Below are positions 14,808 to 20,587 of a DNA stretch of 23,402 bases, piece by piece. The DNA lies in contig JAIYAA010000390.1 in NCBI GenBank assembly GCA_027489295.1, forward strand, positions 1-23,402, in the 5' to 3' direction. The notes below the pieces were generated by a model that saw nothing but the letters and a program-made list of their open reading frames with translations, was not told the DNA's origin and ran no database searches. The position numbers and the translations under genes are program-made. Position 1 is the stretch's first letter, and every line of letters starts with the position of its first letter. Origin of the DNA: Sphingomonadales bacterium (GTDB lineage Bacteria; Pseudomonadota; Alphaproteobacteria; Sphingomonadales; Sphingomonadaceae).

Positions 14808-15069
14808 CGCGCCGAAGCTTTTGCAGATCCCAGTCGAGCGCCCGCTCCTCGATTTCGCGGTCTTCGTCCGCAATCGGCTTCAGATCGGGAAGCGCGCCTA
14901 TCCAACCGCCGTCGATCCGCTCCTCGCCGTCCACCGGCTCCACCGAGAAGCCGCGGCGCTCCTCGCGCAGCACGACTTCGGCGCCTTCCTTCAGGCCCAG
15001 CGCCTTGGGCAGGCGCAGCGCCAGCGAGTTACCCGACTTGAAGATCCTGGCGCGATATTCCTCGCCCAT
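14800..15069 (-). CDS. vapB: VapB-type antitoxin (AbrB/MazE fold)
   Basis: This 89-residue antitoxin is expected to bind and block the VapC toxin and repress its own promoter. The N-terminal AbrB/SpoVT-like DNA-binding domain is visible as RARIFKSGNSLALRLPKAL (6-24), followed by LKEGAEVVL. The acidic and aromatic C-terminal tail (about 45-89, with [13 protein letters not shown] at the end) would wrap the toxin. I chose the ATG at 15069 because GGAGG lies six bases upstream. Codons further upstream run through the operator. Two GTATATAC palindromes immediately upstream are the likely autoregulatory site. The gene sits between two vapC genes. Confidence 0.92.
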   Translation of the reverse strand: MGEEYRARIFKSGNSLALRLPKALGLKEGAEVVLREERRGFSVEPVDGEERIDGGWIGALPDLKPIADEDREIEERALDWDLQKLRRDG

Positions 15070-15080
15070 GCATCGCCTCC

Positions 15081-15101
15081 GTATATACATCCCGTATATA
15101 C
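15081..15101 (-). promoter_or_regulatory. vapB operator: two GTATATAC palindromes
   Basis: Perfect palindromes GTATATAC occur at 15081-15088 and 15094-15101, 13 bases centre to centre, in otherwise GC-rich DNA. They lie 12 bases before the vapB ATG, next to its GGAGG site. The TATA cores could also serve as a -10 box. Paired palindromes at this place are typical of toxin-antitoxin autoregulation, so this is probably where VapB/VapC binds. Confidence 0.65.
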
Positions 15102-15126
15102 AATCGCCGCGAGCGCGCAACGCGGG

Positions 15127-15486
15127 TCAGAACCAATCTTCGATCCGCAGCCCCGGCACCGCGCGGAAATCGCGCGCGTTGTGCGTGACCAGCGTCGCGC
15201 CGAGCGCCAGCGCGTGCGCGGCGATCAGGCGATCGTGCCGGCCACGCGCCGCCTGCGCCGCGGGAAAGGCGCGTGCCGCCGACGCGTCGAACGCCAGCAC
15301 CGGCAGCTGCGCGAGCAAGGCGTCGAGCCCGCCCCCTGCTCCCTCCATCAGCTCGGCCAGGCTGATCGCGGAGATCGCCATCGTACCCGGCACCGCCGCA
15401 GCGATCCGCCGAGCAACCGGGGCGCCGCCGCCACGAAGGATGCGGATGCAGACACAGGTATCGAGCAGATAGTCGGGCGCGGCCAT
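15127..15486 (-). CDS. VapC-type PIN-domain toxin without its own antitoxin gene
   Basis: This 119-residue PIN-domain ribonuclease has the expected acidic residues D9 (YLLDTC), E45 (ISLAELMEG), D85 (RHDRLIAAHAL) and D106 (HNARDF), and ends IEDWF. The protein appears complete and potentially active. The ATG is preceded by AGGGG at about seven bases. No antitoxin precedes it: the next sequence upstream is a divergent flavoprotein gene only 58 bases away. The nearest antitoxin is the downstream vapB, 57 bases past its stop, which is followed by the paralogous vapC. Either it shares that antitoxin, or it lost its own. It could be co-transcribed with vapB-vapC-trmD-rplS. Confidence 0.9.
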   Translation of the reverse strand: MAAPDYLLDTCVCIRILRGGGAPVARRIAAAVPGTMAISAISLAELMEGAGGGLDALLAQLPVLAFDASAARAFPAAQAARGRHDRLIAAHALALGATLVTHNARDFRAVPGLRIEDWF

Positions 15487-15544
15487 GCTGTGCCCCTAGC
15501 ATCGCGGTACGGAACCTGTCGCGCTCCCCAAGCGCTGGCGGGCG

Positions 15545-16447
15545 ATGGACGATTGCATCATCATCGGCGGCGGCCCAGCCGGGCTCACCGCCGCCATCTA
15601 TCTCAGCCGCTACCTTCTGAAGATCCGCCTGTTCGATTGCGGATCGAGCCGCGCTGCGCTGATCCCCTGCACCCACAACCATGCCGGCTATCCCCAAGGT
15701 ATCTCCGGCCTCGACCTGCTCGCCGCGATGCGCGCCCAGGCGGAGAAATACGGCACGGTGCGCGAGGCGGCGAAGGTCACGGCGCTCCGTCCAGTAGAGC
15801 ATGGCTTCGCCGCCACGATCGGTGATCGCGAGGTTCGTGCGCGCTCTGTCCTGCTGGCGACCGGCGTGATCAACCACCGGCCGCCCATGCCCGATGCGCT
15901 GCACGACGCAGCGCTGGCCCAGGGCCGGATCCGCTACTGCCCGGTCTGCGACGGATATGAAGTCACCGACCAGCGCGTCGCGGTCTACGGGACCGGCCTG
16001 CACGGCGCGCGCGAGGCGCTGTTCGTGCGCAGCTTCACGCGCGACGTGACGCTGATCGCCCCAGACGCCCAGGATCTCCCGCCCGATCAGATCGAGCAGC
16101 TGGACGCCGCGGGCGTCGCGCGCATCGACGGCCCCGCCTCCGACTGGGCGATCGAGGGGAACCGGCTCGCCCTCACCGTCCCCGGCGGGCGCCTCGACTT
16201 CGACAGCCTCTATCCTGCGCTCGGCTCGCACATCCGTTCGGAACTGGCCGTGGCCGCCGGTGCACGCGCCGACGAGAGCGGGTGTCTCGAGGTGGATGAT
16301 CACCAGCGCACCTCGCTTCCCGGGCTGTTCGCGGCGGGGGACGTCGCCAAGGGTCTTGACCAAATCAGCCATGCGATGGGCGAAGCGGGCGTGGCGGCGA
16401 CGACGATACGCAACATGCTCAACGCCGAGACGCCGCTCTGGCGCTAG
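15545..16447 (+). CDS. thioredoxin-reductase-like FAD-dependent oxidoreductase
   Basis: This 300-residue flavoprotein has the low-molecular-weight thioredoxin reductase layout. The FAD-binding GGGPAGLTAAIYLSR is at 8-22. ATGV (105-108) closes the first Rossmann part. A redox-type CPVCDGYE (C132, C135) lies in the NADP domain, and GLFAAGDVAKGLDQI (260-274) is the second FAD contact. The NADP loop is YGTGLHGAREA (148-158) rather than the usual GGGxSAxEEA, so substrate or cofactor use may differ from true TrxB. The CPVCDGYE variant is common in TrxR-like proteins of unknown partner. It is the only plus-strand gene within the split rpsP-trmD cluster, starting 58 bases from the divergent vapC. Ribosome site weak (GGCGGGCG). 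Confidence 0.9.
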   Translation: MDDCIIIGGGPAGLTAAIYLSRYLLKIRLFDCGSSRAALIPCTHNHAGYPQGISGLDLLAAMRAQAEKYGTVREAAKVTALRPVEHGFAATIGDREVRARSVLLATGVINHRPPMPDALHDAALAQGRIRYCPVCDGYEVTDQRVAVYGTGLHGAREALFVRSFTRDVTLIAPDAQDLPPDQIEQLDAAGVARIDGPASDWAIEGNRLALTVPGGRLDFDSLYPALGSHIRSELAVAAGARADESGCLEVDDHQRTSLPGLFAAGDVAKGLDQISHAMGEAGVAATTIRNMLNAETPLWR

Positions 16448-16451
16448 CGGC

Positions 16452-17285
16452 CTAGCTGCTGCACCCGCCGCAGCCGCCGCCGCCGCAGCTGCCCCCGCCC
16501 CCGCCCCCGCCATCGCTCCCGCCGCCATCTGCCAGCACGATGCCGTCGCCGCCCGTGGTGCGGAGCCGATGCAACACCTCCCAGCCCGAACCGACCAGAA
16601 CCGTCGTCCCGAACAGGGCAACGCCCAGTCCCGCCTCGTCGATGGCCGGCGCGCGACGCAACCGGGCGTGGCGGTTGCGCGCCTCCGCGAGCGTGGATCG
16701 TGCCGCGCGGCTATGGCCGTCGAACCCGGCGAACCGCACCACCGCGACGACCAGCGTGACGATCAATGCCAGTGTCAGCAGGCCGACCGGCCGCCCCCGC
16801 GCCTCGCCGATCATCAGCTTGACCAGCCCGAAGCCGATCAGTGCCAGATAGGGTAGCGCGAGCGCGACGCGGATCCGCAGCGAGGCGCCCTGCCCGATCA
16901 GCAGACCTGATCGGATAAGCCGCGTGCGCGCCGCCTGCGCCAGCGGGGCGAGCGCGCGCTCGGCCGCCGGCCATGCGAAGGGCCTCGGCAACGACGCCAG
17001 AGCGCGCGCCGCGCCGCTATCGCGGACCGATGCCGGCGTGAAATTGCCCGCATCGTCGAGGCGCAACTGGCCCGAAGCGAGCAGCCCGGCCATCACCGCA
17101 TCGGTATAGCGCGGCACACCGCCGGCCAGCAGCGCCGCGTCCTCGGGCAGCAGCAGCAGCGGCGCCTGCCCATCGGGGCGGAGGCGATGTTCGAGCCAAA
17201 GGCTCGCCAGATGGGAAATAACGAACAAGCCGCAATAGAGGATCAGAAACGGCCCGCCCGAAAGATCGAAGGGTCCGAATGCCAT
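16452..17285 (-). CDS. TIGR04222-like membrane protein with Gly/Cys-rich tail
   Basis: This 277-residue membrane protein of unknown function matches the TIGR04222 pattern. A membrane helix lies at about 11-31. It is followed by a cytoplasmic-like segment with PEDAALLAGGVPRYTDAVMAGLLASGQL (46-73). Two more helices lie near 138-158 and 166-186. The soluble C-terminal part ends in a low-complexity stretch of Gly and Ser with three cysteines (C267, C272, C275), written GGGGCGGCSS at the very end. Such tails are characteristic of the family and have no known role. It starts three bases after the stop of the GRDP-like gene, so the two form an operon and probably a functional pair. It ends close to the convergent flavoprotein gene. 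Confidence 0.82.
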   Translation of the reverse strand: MAFGPFDLSGGPFLILYCGLFVISHLASLWLEHRLRPDGQAPLLLLPEDAALLAGGVPRYTDAVMAGLLASGQLRLDDAGNFTPASVRDSGAARALASLPRPFAWPAAERALAPLAQAARTRLIRSGLLIGQGASLRIRVALALPYLALIGFGLVKLMIGEARGRPVGLLTLALIVTLVVAVVRFAGFDGHSRAARSTLAEARNRHARLRRAPAIDEAGLGVALFGTTVLVGSGWEVLHRLRTTGGDGIVLADGGGSDGGGGGGGSCGGGGCGGCSS

Positions 17286-17288
17286 GGC

Positions 17289-17873
17289 TTATCCACTCCG
17301 TTGGAGGATGATCGCCGCCAACCCCATCACCGGCAACAGGGTGAGGATCGTACCCAGCAGGAGCGCCGGGCGGCGTGGCACGATGAAGGCGTCGCGAGGA
17401 TGCACGCGACGCGCCTTGTGGTCCTGGGTCAATCGCCGCCGCGCGTCGGGCCAAAGATCCGCAGGTGGCGGGCCGAACACGCGCTCGTAGCTGCGCAGGG
17501 TCTCGGCATATTGCACGAAGAACCGGTGCTGTTCGTCCGCGCCGCCCGCCGTCGGGCCATGGTGCAGCGGCCGACCCAGCACCCGTGGGCAGAACCGCTC
17601 CCAATAGTCGCGCGTGTAACTGAGATGGAGGTGCCAGGCCTGGTCGACTGCATCCGACGGCGTGACCGCGTGGTCGCAGGTCACCGCGAGGAAGCAGAAG
17701 CGGCGATATTCCTCGAACACCCGTGCGGCATGCGCACGGCGCCAGCCATTCTCGCGCGCCAGCCGCTCCACGAAGGGCAGCGCCGCCGTTTCGGGACCGA
17801 CGATGTAATGGGATAGCGCTGTCCAGACCGGGTGGTCGGCCAAGCGATCATGCGGGCCCAGGGGCGCTTGCAT
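17289..17873 (-). CDS. GRDP-like (WHxH motif) protein with C-terminal membrane anchor
   Basis: This is a 194-residue protein of unknown function. Residues 45-105 contain EEYRRFCFLAV, then VDQAWHLHL (76-84), Y86, Y90, C95 and HH (104-105). This is the VDxxWHxH...Y...C...H pattern of the GRDP-like (glycine-rich domain protein) family. Its His and Cys residues could bind a metal. A single hydrophobic helix at about 170-190 likely anchors it with the bulk in the cytoplasm. AGGGA lies about six bases before the ATG. Proteins of this type are recurrently encoded next to TIGR04222 proteins, as here. The pair lies directly downstream of rimM, where trmD would be expected. Confidence 0.75.
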   Translation of the reverse strand: MQAPLGPHDRLADHPVWTALSHYIVGPETAALPFVERLARENGWRRAHAARVFEEYRRFCFLAVTCDHAVTPSDAVDQAWHLHLSYTRDYWERFCPRVLGRPLHHGPTAGGADEQHRFFVQYAETLRSYERVFGPPPADLWPDARRRLTQDHKARRVHPRDAFIVPRRPALLLGTILTLLPVMGLAAIILQRSG

Positions 17874-17911
17874 CTATTCCCTAGTATCACGCTAGGGTAT
17901 AGATGTCCAGA

Positions 17912-18400
17912 TCACTCGATGAAGGCGCTCGCGACGACGAGCTTCTCGCCATCCCATACCGGCACCGCCTCGGGACGCATCGGCACCATGAAGCGCTTGC
18001 CGTCGGGCCGCTCGATTTCGATCACGTCGCCCGCGCCGTAATCGTCGATCGCGACGACGCGGCCGATCGCAGCACCGTCCTCCCCCAACACGGGCAGGTC
18101 GAGCAGGTCGATATGGTAATATTCGCCCTCGCCCAGCGGCGGGAGGGCAGCGCGCGGCACCGTCAGTTCGGTGCCGCGCAGCGCTTCGGCGGCGTTGCGG
18201 TCGGCCACTTCGGCGAAGCGGGCGATCACGCCATTGGATCCCCCGCGCACCGATTTCAGCGTCAGCGTGCCGCCGTTGAAGCTCTTGTGCGCCGCCAGAT
18301 CCTCGGCGAACACCTTCAGCCGCACCTCGCCAGCGATACCGTGCGCACCGATCACGGCGGCAAGCGTCACCGGACGATCGCCGCGGGTCGAGAGGGGCAT
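17912..18400 (-). CDS. rimM: ribosome maturation factor RimM
   Basis: RimM binds S19 and assists maturation of the 30S head and 16S rRNA. From the ATG at 18400 the protein has 162 residues. The N-terminal RimM barrel shows PVTLAAVIGAHGIAGEVRLKVF, and the C-terminal PRC-barrel shows GEYYHIDLLDLPVLG, IGRVVAIDDYGAGDVIEI and FMVPM. Two in-frame starts are possible: 18412 (MAEPMPL) and 18400 (MPLSTRGDRPV). Neither has a strong ribosome site. The later start agrees better with the usual short leader before RPVTLAAV. It follows rpsP with a ten-pair hairpin between, and is followed by GRDP/TIGR04222 rather than by trmD. Confidence 0.95.
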   Translation of the reverse strand: MPLSTRGDRPVTLAAVIGAHGIAGEVRLKVFAEDLAAHKSFNGGTLTLKSVRGGSNGVIARFAEVADRNAAEALRGTELTVPRAALPPLGEGEYYHIDLLDLPVLGEDGAAIGRVVAIDDYGAGDVIEIERPDGKRFMVPMRPEAVPVWDGEKLVVASAFIE

Positions 18401-18437
18401 AGGTTCCGCCATGATGCAGGAGAGCGACGCACGAAGC

Positions 18438-18462
18438 ATCCCTCCCGCATGGAGCGGGAGGG
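18438..18462 (-). repeat. ten-pair hairpin between rpsP and rimM
   Basis: TCCCTCCCGC and GCGGGAGGGA form a perfect ten-pair stem with a five-base ATGGA loop, 10 bases beyond the rpsP stop and about 38 bases before the rimM start. No T-run follows on the minus strand. It may protect the rpsP 3' end or reduce read-through to rimM, as S16 is needed in much larger amounts. Confidence 0.6.
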
Positions 18463-18472
18463 ACGTTCAGCC

Positions 18473-18859
18473 TCAGGCCTCGGCGGTCTCTTCGGCCGGG
18501 GCGGCAGCGGCTTCGGCGGCTGCCTTGGCCTTCTCGGCACGCTCCTCGGCGCGCTCCTTGGCCTTCTCGCCCGGAACCGCCTTGTTCGGGTTGTTGCGGG
18601 CCGCACGCTCCTTGACGCCGGCGACGTCGAGGAAGCGGAGGACGCGATCGGTCGGCTGCGCGCCGACGCTCAGCCAGTACTTGGCGCGCTCGCCGTCCAG
18701 CTTCACGCGCTCGGGCGAATCCTTGGCGAGCAGCGGGTTGTAGGTGCCGATCTTCTCGATGAACTTGCCGTCGCGGGGCGCACGGGCGTCGGCAACGACG
18801 ATCCGGTAGTACGGGCGCTTCTTGGAGCCGCCGCGCGACAGACGCATGGAGAGAGCCAT
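18473..18859 (-). CDS. rpsP: 30S ribosomal protein S16
   Basis: S16 is an early-assembling protein of the 30S body. The conserved part is [20 protein letters not shown] (1-20), followed by [21 protein letters not shown] and a [13 protein letters not shown] block (about 61-73). The protein is 128 residues, longer than the roughly 80 of E. coli S16. It has an Ala/Glu/Lys-rich, probably helical tail from about residue 95 ([16 protein letters not shown] and beyond). Such tails are common in alphaproteobacterial S16. AGGAAG lies about nine bases before the ATG. It follows ffh by 48 bases. Confidence 0.97.
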   Translation of the reverse strand: MALSMRLSRGGSKKRPYYRIVVADARAPRDGKFIEKIGTYNPLLAKDSPERVKLDGERAKYWLSVGAQPTDRVLRFLDVAGVKERAARNNPNKAVPGEKAKERAEERAEKAKAAAEAAAAPAEETAEA

Positions 18860-18907
18860 TCTACTTCACTTCCTTCTAGAGATACGATTGAAACAAATTG
18901 GGTTAAG

Positions 18908-20389
18908 TTACTTTTTCTTCAGCAAATTCTCGAAGCCCGGCGGCAGCTTGGCGCCGCCCGGCAGACCCGGCAGGCCAGCGCCTACCTTGTCCATCATGTC
19001 GCCCATCTCGGCGCCGCCCAGGGCCGCGCCGATGCCGCCCATGCCGCCGCCCGGGCCGCCCTTGGCGAGCATGCCCATCATGCCCTTCAGGCCGCCCATC
19101 TTCTTCAGGCGCTTCATCGCGGTCTGCATCTCCTGATGCATCTTGATGAGCTTGTTGACGTCCTGCACGGTAAGTCCGCTGCCCTTGGCGATGCGGATCT
19201 TGCGCTTGGCGTTGAGCAGTTCCGGCTTGGCGCGCTCCTTCGGCGTCATCGAGCTGATGATCGCGTCCATGCGCAGCAGCACCTTGTCGCCACCGACCTG
19301 GTCGACCGCGGCCTGCGCCTTCTTCATGCCGGGGATCATCCCCGCCAGCGCGCCGATGCCGCCCATCTTGCGCATCTGCGCCAGCTGGGAGCGCAGGTCG
19401 TTCATGTCGAACTGGCCCTTGGCGAGCCGGTTCGCCATGCGCTCGGCGTCTTCCTGGTCGATCGCGGCCGCGGCCTTTTCGACGAGGCTGACGACGTCGC
19501 CCATGCCCAGGATGCGGCCGGCGACGCGCTTCGGATGGAACGGCTCGATCTGGTCGAGCTTCTCGCCCATGCCGGCGAACTTGATCGGCTGGCCGGTGAC
19601 CGCGCGCATCGACAGCGCCGCACCACCGCGCGCATCGCCGTCCATCCGGGTGAGGATCACGCCGGTCAGCGGCACCTGCGACGAGAAGTTGCTGGCGACG
19701 TTGACCGCGTCCTGACCGGTGAGCGAGTCGACGACGAGCAGGATTTCCTGCGGCTTCGAGATGTCGGCCACGGCCTTCATCTCGTCCATCAGCGCCTGGT
19801 CGACGTGGAGACGGCCGGCGGTGTCGAGCATCACCACGTCGAAGCCCTGGAGCTTCGCCGACTGGAGCGCACGGCGCGCGATCTCGACCGGCTGCTGGCC
19901 GGTAACGATCGGCAACGTCGCCACTTCGGTCTGCGTGCCGAGCACGGCCAGCTGTTCCTGCGCGGCCGGACGATTGACGTCCAGCGACGCCATCATCACC
20001 TTCTTGCCCTGCTTCTTCAGCAGCTTGGCAAGCTTGGCGGTCGTGGTGGTCTTGCCCGAGCCCTGCAGACCGACGAGCATGATCACCGCCGGCGGCGTGA
20101 CGTCGATATGCAGTTCGGCCGTGTCGGCGCCGAGCATGTCGACCAGCGCGTCATGGACGATCTTGACGACCTGCTGCCCCGGCGTGACCGAGCGCAGCAC
20201 CTGCTGGCCCACGGCCTGCTCGGTGATCTTGTCGACGAACTCGCGGGCGACGGGCAGCGCGACGTCCGCTTCCAGCAGTGCCACGCGCACTTCGCGCATC
20301 GCAGTCCGGACATCGGCCTCGCTGAGCGCGCCACGCCCGCGCAGGCGCTCGAAGACGCCGCCCAGCCGATCGCTCAAACTCTCGAACAT
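18908..20389 (-). CDS. ffh: signal recognition particle protein Ffh (SRP54)
   Basis: Ffh is the GTPase of the signal recognition particle. It binds 4.5S RNA and the signal peptides of membrane proteins and delivers them to FtsY. The 493-residue protein has the N domain (1-95) and the G domain with GLQGSGKTTTT (107-117), DVNRPAAQEQL, DTAGRLHVD and TRMDGDARGG. The M domain (about 300-493) contains KMGGIGALAGMIPGMKK and the RNA-binding helix-turn-helix SMTPKERAKPELL...RKIRIAKGSG. The C-terminus is unusually Gly/Met-rich (GGPGGGMGGIGAALGGAEMG) and ends LLKKK. The 4.5S RNA gene is not in the window. It is the first gene of the ffh-rpsP-rimM unit. Confidence 0.97.
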   Translation of the reverse strand: MFESLSDRLGGVFERLRGRGALSEADVRTAMREVRVALLEADVALPVAREFVDKITEQAVGQQVLRSVTPGQQVVKIVHDALVDMLGADTAELHIDVTPPAVIMLVGLQGSGKTTTTAKLAKLLKKQGKKVMMASLDVNRPAAQEQLAVLGTQTEVATLPIVTGQQPVEIARRALQSAKLQGFDVVMLDTAGRLHVDQALMDEMKAVADISKPQEILLVVDSLTGQDAVNVASNFSSQVPLTGVILTRMDGDARGGAALSMRAVTGQPIKFAGMGEKLDQIEPFHPKRVAGRILGMGDVVSLVEKAAAAIDQEDAERMANRLAKGQFDMNDLRSQLAQMRKMGGIGALAGMIPGMKKAQAAVDQVGGDKVLLRMDAIISSMTPKERAKPELLNAKRKIRIAKGSGLTVQDVNKLIKMHQEMQTAMKRLKKMGGLKGMMGMLAKGGPGGGMGGIGAALGGAEMGDMMDKVGAGLPGLPGGAKLPPGFENLLKKK

Positions 20390-20438
20390 GATGCCCAGGT
20401 CACTCCAAATTCAGCCTCTGTCCCGCCAAACGCAAAAC

Positions 20439-20470
20439 ACGCCGGCGGACGAAACCTCGTCGGCCGGCGT
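20439..20470 (-). terminator. terminator-like hairpin in the ffh leader
   Basis: ACGCCGGC/GCCGGCGT plus GGACGA/TCGTCG form a 14-pair stem with one mismatch and an AACC loop. Read on the minus strand it is followed by GTTTTGCG. It ends 49 bases before the ffh start, so if the promoter lies upstream it would act as an attenuator. No upstream minus-strand gene needs a terminator here. Confidence 0.5.
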
Positions 20471-20484
20471 CACCCCATGGGGTG
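20471..20484. promoter_or_regulatory. 14-base perfect palindrome CACCCCATGGGGTG
   Basis: This uninterrupted palindrome lies between the divergent ffh and GGDEF-EAL genes, directly next to the leader hairpin. Its symmetry suits a dimeric repressor site, but no known operator was recognised. Confidence 0.4.
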
Positions 20485-20587
20485 GCATATGTCTCGCGTT
20501 CACGGAGGAACGGTGGGTCCCCTTAGCGGCACCAAGCCGCGAAAGCAACCTCCAAGCATTTAACGCGATCTACACGCCTGGCGTGGA

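Noticed and set aside
16452..16520. Gly/Cys-rich C-terminus as a peptide precursor (RiPP core)
   Set aside because: It is fused to a membrane protein, such tails are usual for the TIGR04222 family, and no modification enzyme is nearby.
17903..20563. An open frame of 886 codons on the plus strand opposite rimM, rpsP and ffh
   Set aside because: It is antisense to three certain genes and its product is low-complexity (His/Arg/Asp/Leu-rich), typical of antisense frames in GC-rich DNA.
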